Shown here one piece after another: positions 35,501 to 43,153 of a DNA stretch of 59,787 nucleotides. A program made the translations under genes and the position numbers. Source of the DNA: Microbispora triticiradicis (GTDB lineage: Bacteria > Actinomycetota > Actinomycetes > Streptosporangiales > Streptosporangiaceae); contig QFZU02000100.1 in NCBI GenBank assembly GCA_003260025.2, forward strand, positions 1 through 59,787. The letters run 5' to 3'. Within the stretch, counting starts at the first letter, position 1; each line of letters begins with the position of its first letter. The notes under the pieces are model-generated. The model was given only the letters and a program-made list of their open reading frames with translations. It did not search any database and was not told the DNA's origin.

Positions 35501-37570
35501 GACGGCGGTGCCGGGCACGACCGTCTGCTGCGGGGCGTCGAACTCGCCGCCCAGCGTCCCGGTGCCGACCTGGCCCAGCGTGTTGTGACCCCAGCCGTAC
35601 GGCTTCCCGGTGAGGCCGCCCGGGGGCGCGTCCGGCGAGCCGCTGTCGCAGTCGTCGTCGACGCCGTTGCCGATGAACTCGATCTGCCCGGGATGCACCG
35701 CCGCGTCTGTCTCGTCGCAGTCCGTGGTGGCCGTCCAGCCGTCACCGTCGGCGTCCTTGCGGAAGACCAGCACCGACCAGCCGTCGGTGACGGCATGCCC
35801 GTCGGCATCCGTGGCCGTGGCCACGACCTCGTGGCTTCCCGGCGTGTCCGGGGCCGTCCACGACAACGAGTCGGTCCCATCTGCCGGCTTGCCGTCCACG
35901 GTCCAGGTCACCTCGGGCGCGCCGCCGTCGTCGCTCACCGTGACGGAGAACTGGGCCGTCTTGCCGGTCTCGACCCTGATCTGGGCGCTCTCCGGCGCAC
36001 GCCGGGCGATCTTCGGGTCGTCGCCCTTGCGCGTCACCGTCACGCCGCTCCAGGAGTACGCGACCCGCCCGGCGCCATCCGTCACCTTCAGGCCGACGAC
36101 TGGCGAGCCCGGCTCATCGAAGACCACCGACGGGGTCTGCCCGGTCGCGTCGTCGAAGTCGCGGTCGCCGTCCAGGTCCCAGGCGTACGACGAGAGCGTC
36201 ACCCCCTGCGCGGCGGTCGACGCGGAGCCGTCCAGGGTGACCGCCTGCCCCTCGGTCGCCGTGTACGGGCCGCCCGCGTCCGCGACCGGATGCGTGTCCG
36301 GCACCCCCGTGTCGCCCGCCAGCGCGTCGACGATCGCCTGCCAGCCGCTGAGGCCCTCCTGCACCGCCGCGGCCGTCTTGACGTGCGCGGCGATCTGCGC
36401 GGTCAGCGCGTCCCGCACGGTCTGGGCTGTGTAGGGGCGGGCGGCCGCACGTATCCGGTTCTCGAAATCGGTGATCTGCGCGCCGGTCAGCCCGCTCTCC
36501 CGCAGCACGTGCCTCTCGTCCGGGGTGAGGCCCCGCTGCTTGACCCGGCTCTCGAAATCCGCGGCGAAGGCGAACGCCTTATCGGCGTCCTCGCCGTACA
36601 GCGACTTGATCTCGTTCAGCTGGGCCGAGGTCCGCGCCAGCTGCCCGGCCAGCGCCTGGTGCAGGTCGCGAACCTCACGCGCGTGGACCAGGGCCCACTC
36701 CCCGTCACCCGCCTGCTGCGCGCCCTTGTACGCCTCGACCGCGCGCAACAAGGCCTGCAGCAGCGACGCCTCACCCGCAATGGCATCAGCCGAGACGTCG
36801 TCGTCGACCTTCTCGGGAATCACCGGCCGATCGAAATCAGGATTCGGCGGGTCGGCGTAGATGCCGATGTAATGTATCGCCCGGCTGAACTGCAGATTGG
36901 CGAACTTTCGATGGATAGGGGTGGAGAAGTCTTTCTTCTCCAGCGCACACGCGACGGGGTTGCCGAGAGCGCAACCCCCCTGAAGCGCCGCGTCAAGCAT
37001 GTCCCCTGCCGCGCGAGCGTCCAGCCAACGCTCCCTGTACGTCTGGTACTCGTCCAACGCCGCGCTTTTCAGAGTCGCCAGCGCGGCGTCGGGCGCAGGG
37101 GTCCGCGCGAGGGCCAGTACCTCGATCTGGCCGCTGTACCAGCTGTCGTCCGCCGCGTCGAAGTACCCGTCCTGGCAGGTGTCGACGACAACGGCGTATT
37201 TTCCTGGAGGGAGATTTCCAGCGGGCGAGGTGATGCCGATCACCTCGCCCATGACAAGGGATTCGTCCTGCACCACCGCATTGGGCGTACCGACGACGTC
37301 GTCGAGGTGCTGCCCCTCGGAGGGCGGTGCGTCCGGCACCAGGTAGATGTCACTGACCGGGTAGACGAAGTCATTCAGCCCGCCATCGCAGTCGTCCTTG
37401 TACGTCAGCACCGTCGACGCGATTTCGATCCTGCTGTTGGGGCCGTACACGCCGTTCCCATTGAGGAGAATCCCGTCTGCCCTGGCTGGTGGTGCCGAGA
37501 CCACCACGCCTGTCGCGACGGTCATCGCCATCGCCAATACGGACGTTACCGCCCGTCTCCACCGGTTCAC
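32594..37570 (-). CDS. Giant secreted PKD/RCC1/Calx-beta/PxKF protein
   Basis: About 1658 residues from GTG 37570 (GAGG upstream; an ATG at 37597 adds nine). A signal peptide ends SAPPARA. In order (residues from the ATG): a helical region 150-430, a PKD-like domain (PVADAGGPYTATEGQAVTLD, about 437), an Ig-like domain, a DGDG/DDDCD calcium-type motif (about 620-652), RCC1 propeller repeats (about 666-1032; GWGHNTLGQVGTG, AWGMNDHGQLGDG, AWGFNGNGQLGDG), Calx-beta-like repeats (about 1050-1375), another PKD-like unit, and a C-terminal PxKF domain (IPVKFGLGGYRGMDVF). It is likely an exported adhesive or matrix protein. No sortase motif or membrane anchor is seen at the end. Confidence 0.85.
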   Translation of the reverse strand: MNRWRRAVTSVLAMAMTVATGVVVSAPPARADGILLNGNGVYGPNSRIEIASTVLTYKDDCDGGLNDFVYPVSDIYLVPDAPPSEGQHLDDVVGTPNAVVQDESLVMGEVIGITSPAGNLPPGKYAVVVDTCQDGYFDAADDSWYSGQIEVLALARTPAPDAALATLKSAALDEYQTYRERWLDARAAGDMLDAALQGGCALGNPVACALEKKDFSTPIHRKFANLQFSRAIHYIGIYADPPNPDFDRPVIPEKVDDDVSADAIAGEASLLQALLRAVEAYKGAQQAGDGEWALVHAREVRDLHQALAGQLARTSAQLNEIKSLYGEDADKAFAFAADFESRVKQRGLTPDERHVLRESGLTGAQITDFENRIRAAARPYTAQTVRDALTAQIAAHVKTAAAVQEGLSGWQAIVDALAGDTGVPDTHPVADAGGPYTATEGQAVTLDGSASTAAQGVTLSSYAWDLDGDRDFDDATGQTPSVVFDEPGSPVVGLKVTDGAGRVAYSWSGVTVTRKGDDPKIARRAPESAQIRVETGKTAQFSVTVSDDGGAPEVTWTVDGKPADGTDSLSWTAPDTPGSHEVVATATDADGHAVTDGWSVLVFRKDADGDGWTATTDCDETDAAVHPGQIEFIGNGVDDDCDSGSPDAPPGGLTGKPYGWGHNTLGQVGTGTLGGEFDAPQQTVVPGTAVRVESAYRVSFAVLGDGTVRAWGMNDHGQLGDGSTVSQRAVPVSPLGIGGAGTLAGVTRISAHGDQVAAVRTDGTVAAWGFNGNGQLGDGSTVTSRNVPGLVLTGPDTPLRGVRDVEAAEQAFYALMDDGTVTSWGVQRCLGTSSQNKPYATAVPGLSGIRQITAAAGAVFFLKKDGTLLSCGDTDPALGRPWALNTPTSPYLPSPVTNLGAGSTVVDVSSSGDSAVALKEDGSVFMWGQNTNHELDALGFAGGQSTTVPTRVTLPAGAPVVAVDHDDSMNTFAIRADGSMLAWGGNLFGATGTGGSAPVGAPTVVNLPGRVFLQASASKWNALALTRPASDPDLELPASWVHATVEDAALSEADDGAFTVTLDHALGDDVALTWSLRAGSAGGEDVALGTGTVVVPAGQTQASIPVDVADDAIDEDDETVTLALTGARLGLTITRAQATGTIADNDEGPVVSVEPATVTEGGTSLTDTPVTFHLSKPSGKEVVAAYATADGSAKANDDYVASHATIRFAPGETEHVVHLAVNGDAIPEADETFTVSVGEVANGSAGHPATMTIRDDEMLAVSISAPTIAEGTSGDFTVTVNPAPPAGESVSVPWSIVEPAAGPGDVRPATGTLTLTSEHPSGVVTATAIDDTAVESPEPFRLKIGDMTASDGRKVLPGEVGMAWITDNDKADRPPVVEAGDGVSGVEGAALPLSGTVTDDAAGVTSSWTVDGPCDVTGEGPQASVICSDDGVFTATLTAVDAEGASASDTTILTVGNAAPVLGTVAVDGSGARIEFSDPGTADQHTCTVRWGDGTAPGMLDGALSPCFLPHTYGPGTFTATVTVSDGDGGSVSTSRTVKVASAPWPFRGFLPPVDNPPMVNAVQAGQAIPVKFGLGGYRGMDVFAAGSPASGQISCSLGQTDSVEQAVTAGGSPLSYDAAKDQYTYVWKTDKAWSGQCRRLNVTLADGTQHWALFRFR

Positions 37571-37970
37571 CCGAACCTCACCGACTCCCGTTTCCATCCG
37601 GCATCCGTTCGACCTGTCAACGGGAGAGTGACGGAGGAGCCCTGGTAGCCACTTGGGAGGCGCTTAAAGGCGGCTTTAGGGGAATACGGACGCGGACTAT
37701 GCGTTCTGCCAACGTCTGCGAGCCTGCTCCACAGAGCTGGAAGGTGAGCGCCGGACCAAGGCGCAGGAGCTTGCCGATGCCGAGGCGAGTCCGCCCGCTC
37801 GTGACCACTAACCGGACCCGCGGCACAAGATCCCCAAGCTCCAGACGAGGCTCGCTGAGCTGCCCGAAGAGCTCCAGTGCGGGTCGCGGCGATGGCAGAA
37901 GAACTTCCCGGATATCCTCTGCGCGGAGAGTGCACTCGCTGTCGCGCATCGCGACACGTGAGGGGTGGCC
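37571..37970. other. Intergenic region with a possible recombinase scrap
   Basis: Contains the promoter of the giant protein gene. On the plus strand about 37695-37910, a frame reads CSTELEGERRTKAQELADAE, then a stop, then KLQTRLAELPEELQCGSRRW; this resembles the C-terminal coiled coil of large serine recombinases but is too short to be sure. Otherwise nothing. Confidence 0.3.
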
Positions 37971-38909
37971 TCAGAACGTGTTTGAGAAGGGCTACTTCGC
38001 TGGGTGAGCGAGGATGATGCGCTGCTGACGAGTTGCGGCGCTTCCCCGCGCGAGGCGGCGGGCCATACCGCTGATCGCGGCCCATCGGATCATGGCCTCG
38101 GCCGTGGTCGGCTGGCGCTCATAGTCTCGGGCCAGGCGGCGGTGGCTGGTCAGCCAGGCCAGCGACCGTTCGACGACCCACCGCCGCTCGATCACCGCGA
38201 ACCCGATCTGCCCAGGAGCCTTGCGGACGATGTGCAGCACGGTCCGTAGGATGCGCTGGGTCCAGTCCACCAGCATCCCGGCGAAGCCGGCGTCGGCGAA
38301 CACGTACCTGACCGGCGTGACCAGGTACATGCTGAGCAGGGTGGTCTTGGCTCCGTCACGGTCTTGGACGGAGGCGGCCATCACGCAGACGACCAGCAGC
38401 AATCCGAGGGTGTCGGTGACGATGAACCGCTTGCGCCCGTTGACCTTCTTTCCCGCGTCGTAGCCGCGGGACTCGCGGCCGACGGTGTCGGCGCCCTTGA
38501 CGCTCTGGGAGTCGATGATGCCCGCCATTGGTTCCTCGGCTCGCCCCTGCGCCGCCCGAACCCGGCGCCGCAGCGCGGTGAGCATCTGCTCGGTGACTTT
38601 GGCTTCTTCCCAGCGGACGAAGTACCAGTACACGGTCTGCCAGGGCGGGAAGTCGACCGGCAGTTGCCGCCAGGCGCAGCCCGTCCGGACCACGTACAAG
38701 ATGGCATCCACGATGTCCCGGCGCGGGTGCTTCTCCGGTCTCCCTCCCGTGTTCGGTGCGGGGAGCAACGGCTCGACCAGCGCCCATTGGGCGTCGGTCA
38801 GGTCAGAGGGGTAGCGGCGATCGCGGGGCACCCCGTCGTGATCGCGATCTGACGGTGGTCACGGCGGCGAGATGCGCAGACCGTTATCGACCCTTCTCAA
38901 ACACGCTCT
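37971..38909. mobile_element. IS5-family insertion sequence, 939 bp
   Basis: Terminal inverted repeats AGAACGTGTTTGAGAAGGG (37971-37989) and its near-complement at 38891-38909 (one mismatch), with a single transposase gene in between. Flanking TCA (left) and TTA (right) do not match exactly as a TNA target duplication. Confidence 0.88.
37992..38831 (-). CDS. IS5-family DDE transposase
   Basis: 279 residues, apparently intact. N-terminal DUF4096-type domain (YPSDLTDAQWALVEPLLP, GCAWRQLPVDFPPWQTVYWY), then DDE residues in GIIDSQSVKGADT, YVFADAGFAG and RRWVVERSLAWL (E). It ends just inside the inverted repeat. Likely still active. Confidence 0.93.
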   Translation of the reverse strand: MPRDRRYPSDLTDAQWALVEPLLPAPNTGGRPEKHPRRDIVDAILYVVRTGCAWRQLPVDFPPWQTVYWYFVRWEEAKVTEQMLTALRRRVRAAQGRAEEPMAGIIDSQSVKGADTVGRESRGYDAGKKVNGRKRFIVTDTLGLLLVVCVMAASVQDRDGAKTTLLSMYLVTPVRYVFADAGFAGMLVDWTQRILRTVLHIVRKAPGQIGFAVIERRWVVERSLAWLTSHRRLARDYERQPTTAEAMIRWAAISGMARRLARGSAATRQQRIILAHPAK

Positions 38910-39849
38910 TAGGCGCGAACGCCGGCGCCAGCGCATGCTTGCTCGTCCATCCCGTCTACCGTCGACCCCACCACGGGGTGGCAGCGTCCGGTGGCGGAGG
39001 TGCAAGCCCGGCTTGACGTGTCCCTCCGCTTGTGCTCCCAGATGTCAACGGTCACAGCCGGGCTTGTGGCGGCGGCGGTCTGCTGGGCTTGCTTGGGGTC
39101 GATGGCTGGCGGGATGGCTCCCGCATCAGTCACCCCGCAACCCACACGTGCGTTCGAAGCCATCCCGGAGCCGGAGCGCCCCCTCGCCGGAGGCGCCACC
39201 ACGCGCGGCGCGGCACATGGCGGCTGTTTTAGCTCAGCCCACCACCTGTGATCAGACCTGTACTGTCGCGCGGCGGCCCGCCTCGACTCGTCCGTGCCAG
39301 CCGTCCGGCGTGGTCTTAGCCGGCCGCCCCGAGCGCCAGCGGGAGGCGGCGGGACGTGACGGCGGCGCGTGCGGCCCGGCTTCGGGCAGCCTTCAAGACG
39401 TACGGAAAGTTCACCCAGCCCAGCGGGCCCGTCATGATCACGTGCTTCGCGTGCCGACGCGATGCGGCGAGGCTCACTCAACCCTGTTATGGACCTGCTG
39501 TGGACCAGAGGACCAGCCGGACGGGAACTTGACGCATTGTTCCAGTTCAGAGAGATGCGATGCCTTTTCCGGAGCTGCGACAGAGGTGCGAGGGTGCATA
39601 CGGTCTCCTCTACTCCGATGGGTTCGCCCACGCCCTATGACCGGTGCTGAGTTGCGGTGTGCGGCTTTCTCTGCGAGAGCTCCAAACCCCGGGCGGGTGA
39701 ACCGCAACCTGGCCGGCCTCAGCGAGCACTCTGCTTGACAAACTGCGTGACAACACCTGCGGACGTCATCGGACGCTCACGAACGTAGGCGGTCGACTCT
39801 TGCAGGTCGCGCGCGAAGTCGGGCGTGAATACGATCACGCGGGAGTTGG
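38910..39849. other. Degraded region before att copy 4
   Basis: About 940 bp with no protein-like frame of useful length. One plus-strand stretch near 39350-39500 (RAAFKTYGKFTQPSGPVMI, CFACRRDAARLTQP) looks weakly coding but has no start. Nothing else identified. Confidence 0.3.
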
Positions 39850-39906
39850 CTTACAAGCGAGGGGTCACTGGTTCGAACCCAGTACCGCCCACCAGCGAAA
39901 AGAGCC
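39850..39906 (+). repeat. att copy 4
   Basis: 57 bp identical to tRNA-locus positions 8587-8643. The sequence after it follows the left end of element 1 (perfect GAGCCCCGT/ACGGGGCTC stem, diverged arm-type pair GTGCCGTTAGC ATGCCATTAG at 39937, GCGAACGCAA), so it derives from a type-A element. Confidence 0.9.
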
Positions 39907-39974
39907 CCGTCTCCCATCAGGGAAAACGGGGCTCGTGCCGTTAGCATGCCATTAGCGAACGCAAGCGATTGTGC

Positions 39975-40113
39975 TCAGTGACCAGTCGCCTCAGTCGGTA
40001 GGACTTGTGTGATCTTGCCGTTCATGACGTCGGCGATTTCGTGGTCCGACTCCGCCGTGTGGTGCTGATAGATCATCGCGGCGCGCACGCTGTAATGGCC
40101 CAGGTCGCGAAGA
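39975..40113 (-). pseudogene. Type-A integrase, 3' remnant
   Basis: Last 45 or so codons of the type-A integrase: GHYSVRAAMIYQHHTAESDH then KITQVLPTEATGH and stop. Relative to element 1 a 12-base deletion removes MARM before GH. Homology stops near 40113. The Tyr is kept but the rest of the gene is gone. Confidence 0.85.
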
Positions 40114-40167
40114 GCCGCTTGGCGACCGAGTCGACCGCCGCCCGCTCGATAACTCTCGGATGGGTCA

Positions 40168-41337
40168 TCACCAGGCCGCGTTCGGGGAGTCGCCCTCGCC
40201 GGAGTGCTCATCGGTCTTGAGCGGCATCGACGTGGTCGAACCATCGGCGAGATCGACTCGAAAGCCCCGCCATCGGTGCACGTAGAGCAGGTATCGGCCC
40301 GTTCCATCAAGGCTGAAACGGAGGGTCAGTGACGCGTCGGCCGGCAACGACACCCGTGTGAGAACCCGCGGTTCCTCTTCACCGTCGACCGGGATGCGCA
40401 TTACGGCATGACCGGCCGAGTAGATCAGGGCACTGCCGTCGGGGGCGTAGGCCACAGATTCCAGGAATGGCAGGTCGTTGCTCGGTTTGACGAGGCGGGT
40501 GGCGGCCAGCAGGTCGGATCCCTGTAAGCCGAGGTCGAGGACGCCGATGCCCCAGCCACCGACCACCAGTGCGATCCGCTGACCGTCCGGGGCCCAGGCC
40601 AGGCCGGTCACCATGGACGCTCGCGTGCTCCAGTCGCGGCGCTGCCCGGTGGCGAGATCGACAACAGAGATCTTCGCTCCACCCGGGATGGGGGCGGCGT
40701 AGGCCAGTCTGGTGGCGTCGGGGCTCAGGGCGAGGATGTGTCCGGCGCCCAGTGCGTCACTCTCGAGTCCGGGGACGGGTATCGGGTCGCTCGGCGACCC
40801 GTCCTCGGCGAGGTGGACGCGGAAGAACCGGAGGGTAGAGTCCGGCCCGGTCCATCCGGACAGTACGAAGGTGCGGTTGTCGGGTGCCGCGGTTAGCACT
40901 TGCCAGGAGGAGCGCACTCCTGCCGGCAGCGGGATGGCGGCCAGGAACTCTCCGGTTGTGGCGTCGTGCACGGCGGGCCGAACCGGAGTGAAGACTGCCG
41001 TCTTGGACTTATTCGGAAAGCGTGCGAGTGGAGCCCTCGCGGTGACAAAGAATCGCGGTGGGCCGGTGACCGGCAGGGGCGAAGAGGTCGCCATCGGCGA
41101 TGCCAAGGAGGTCGCCATCGGCAGCGGCGGGGAAACGGCTGCGGAATCTGACGACTGCGCGACTGTGGCGAGGAGAGATGGCGACGCTGGCGGTGAGGAC
41201 ATCGCGCGAGCCGTAGAGGACGCCCGGCCCTTGAGCGAGACCCGCTCGTAGGCGTGATCCCCGCCGTCGTCGCCGCAGGCGCCCACCAGCGCCAGCACGA
41301 GTAAACCTGCCGTGGTGACACCTGCGCGTGGCAACAT
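40168..41337 (-). CDS. Beta-propeller lipoprotein
   Basis: About 389 residues from ATG 41337 (MLPRAGVTTAGLLVLALVGAC, a lipobox ending in Cys). A Ser/Pro/Thr-rich linker is followed by TolB/WD40-like blades (LALSPDATRLAYAAPIPGGA, GLAWAPDGQRIALVVGG, SVAYAPDGSALIYSAGH). Probably a surface protein that binds protein or glycan partners; no enzyme motif. The gene lies directly beside the integrase remnant, so it may mark the first chromosomal gene right of the elements. Confidence 0.75.
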   Translation of the reverse strand: MLPRAGVTTAGLLVLALVGACGDDGGDHAYERVSLKGRASSTARAMSSPPASPSLLATVAQSSDSAAVSPPLPMATSLASPMATSSPLPVTGPPRFFVTARAPLARFPNKSKTAVFTPVRPAVHDATTGEFLAAIPLPAGVRSSWQVLTAAPDNRTFVLSGWTGPDSTLRFFRVHLAEDGSPSDPIPVPGLESDALGAGHILALSPDATRLAYAAPIPGGAKISVVDLATGQRRDWSTRASMVTGLAWAPDGQRIALVVGGWGIGVLDLGLQGSDLLAATRLVKPSNDLPFLESVAYAPDGSALIYSAGHAVMRIPVDGEEEPRVLTRVSLPADASLTLRFSLDGTGRYLLYVHRWRGFRVDLADGSTTSMPLKTDEHSGEGDSPNAAW

Positions 41338-41663
41338 ATGTAGATCATCTTGTGGTGTCGGATACGTCGTCAAGGTCCAGGAATCGCATGCAGAGTAGGT
41401 ATGGTATTGCGATCTGAGCGTCCGGTTTTGTGTAGCCCGTGAATTGCCTGACGTTTCTGTCTACGAGCGATGGCAAGCAGTCTCAGAGATTGCAAGAGAG
41501 GGCCATACCAGCAACCTGGGGCTCCTGTCACGGCACTTCGCCTCTCATGCGGCTGCCCGGCCGAGCGAGCTCAGTCGCTCTGACGGTCCTCACCGACCTC
41601 ATTTGGGCCGGGCTACGCCTAATACTTCTGCCTTCGTCTTGCCTGACACCTAGGACTGGAGGC
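41338..41663. other. Intergenic region, no gene seen
   Basis: Separates the lipoprotein gene (minus) from the antitoxin-like gene (plus). No convincing coding frame or repeat found. Confidence 0.4.
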
Positions 41664-41867
41664 ATGAGCGCCATGCGCGAGGAACTGCACTATCTCGTTG
41701 ACCAGTTGCCGGAGTCAGAGCTACACCCTGCTCTGGAGTTGATCCGCGGTCGTCTGGACGAGCCCGCCCCGGCGGAGCGTGACCTTCCGTTCTTCGCGTC
41801 GTTCGAGGCTGAGCCGGACCTCGCCGAACGGCACGAGGAGATCCTGCGTTCGGAGATGGGCCGCTGA
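41664..41867 (+). CDS. Putative antitoxin of a PIN-toxin pair
   Basis: 67 residues from ATG 41664 (MSAMREELHYLVDQLPESEL). Helical, acidic C-terminus (AEPDLAERHEEILRSEMG), with the pattern HPALELIRGRLDEP of small antitoxin-like proteins encoded upstream of PIN-domain toxins. It ends 1 bp before the GTG of the broken PIN gene. Confidence 0.6.
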   Translation: MSAMREELHYLVDQLPESELHPALELIRGRLDEPAPAERDLPFFASFEAEPDLAERHEEILRSEMGR

Positions 41868-41868
41868 C

Positions 41869-42125
41869 GTGCTCCTGTGCGACCGTCGTTCGGTGGCAAT
41901 GGGTTCCACGTGGCCGAGCTGGAGGACGAGGACCTTCCTCGTATGGCGGAACTAGTCGAGAGGTACGTCGACCTTCCTCTCGGACTGCTGGACGCCGCCG
42001 TCATCGCGATCGCCGAATGCCTGGGGCTGAGGGAGGTCGCGACAGTCGACCACCGGCACTTCCGAATCGTGCGCCCGCGCCACGTCGAGGCCCTCACACT
42101 GCGCGCTCGTCACCCGCGAGGCTAG
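41869..42125 (+). pseudogene. PIN-domain toxin (VapC-type), internally deleted
   Basis: GTG CTC CTG TGC GAC (41869-41883) reads VLLCD, the start of a PIN domain. The rest, in another frame, reads FHVAELEDEDLPRMAELVER, then LGLLDAAVIAIAECL and EVATVDHRHFRIVRP, the C-terminal half with the DAA and D(H)RHF acidic residues. Roughly half of the domain and the frame are lost, so it should be inactive. Confidence 0.72.
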
Positions 42126-42387
42126 AGACCGAGTCACTTGGGATCGCTGGGAGGTCTTACTCCGCAGTTCATAGACGCCGGGGAGGCGTGGTGGCCGTTT
42201 CTCAGGAGAGGTGCCCGGCCAGCCACTACCCTGCCTACCGAGCGCGAACAGACTCCGCGCTTGCACAGGCGCTCCCGCAGTCTGCCTTGACCACCTGACA
42301 CCAGAGTAATCTCCTGGTCTCCCTGCAGTTGATCAATAGGCCCTGGGGCGCCAGGGAAACTGCTGCAACCCCCCGGTAGGAGAAGTC
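42126..42387. other. Intergenic region, no gene seen
   Basis: Between the broken PIN gene and the broken HEPN gene. No credible frame in either direction. Confidence 0.4.
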
Positions 42388-42937
42388 ATGCCGACGAGCG
42401 AGCCCATCACAGCGTTCGACGAGTTCCTTGAAAATCTCGATTTCGCGCGTGGGCTCGTGAAGGCGGAGCGGGCGCTTGCTGCCATGCGTGCCGGCGTGGT
42501 GGACGTTGAGGACATGTACCGAGCGGCGTGGTCGCAGTCTGTGGCTGGATTGGACCATTTGATAACACGGGAGATCACAGAGAAAGGCTGTAGTTCTGGC
42601 GCTCAACCCGGAGCTGCCGCGGCCTCCGCGTTTCTCAAAACTGGAAATTCCGGTCGATGCCTTCGAACGCGTGTACCAAGGCAACGGGGAGGTGGGTGAG
42701 GTGCTACGGCGCTGCTGGGGCGAGAGGTTCGCGCGCTCCACCCATCAGAGACCTGCCCAAATTAAGGAGGGCCTTTCGCACGTTGTCGAGGGCGACCTCT
42801 GGCGAAAGGTCGCTGAAGGGGGCATAACGGCGTTCATGGCGCGCTCGCGATCTCATGAGCCACGCCAGCATGACATTGGCACCACCATCCCCGAATGCGC
42901 CGACGAAGTGCGCAACCGGCTGTGCAAAGGCCGATGA
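42388..42937 (+). pseudogene. RiboL-PSP-HEPN-like protein, frameshifted
   Basis: The N-terminal part (AFDEFLENLDFARGLVKAER, MYRAAWSQSVAGLDHLITRE) and, in another frame from about 42585, ALNPELPRPPRFSKLEIPVD, VYQGNGEVGEVLRRCWGERF and HDIGTTIPECADEVRNRLC together look like one HEPN-type protein. The usual RxxxxH ribonuclease motif would follow and is not found; the gene ends early at 42937. Family assignment is from pattern recall. Confidence 0.5.
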
Positions 42938-43153
42938 GGCGGACTGCCACTCGCCTTCGACAAGGCGTCCGCAGCCACCGAACGTCGTCGAATGCTGATT
43001 CGAATTGGGCCTGATTGGGTTTGAACCCTGCGCCGGTGGCCGACGAGATGGGCGCGACGGCGGTCTTGGCGTCGCGCTTCCGCCAGGCCGAGCGCCAGAT
43101 GTTGAACGGGTCGGCGGCAGCGCGGATGATTCAGATGCCTCCTGGTCGCATGC
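42938..43153. other. Intergenic region, no gene seen
   Basis: Short open frames only. Marks the transition to ordinary chromosome. Confidence 0.4.

Larger units (their letters stand above)
30021..39901. mobile_element. Element 3: remnant segment between att copies 3 and 4
   Basis: About 9.9 kb bounded by att copies. Contains a type-B integrase remnant, two IS elements, a gene fragment and a giant secreted protein. No replication or transfer genes are seen. Confidence 0.6.

Noticed and set aside
38909-39631. 240-codon minus-strand frame before att copy 4
   Set aside because: No domain, no plausible start signal and an Arg/Pro-rich translation typical of noncoding GC-rich DNA.
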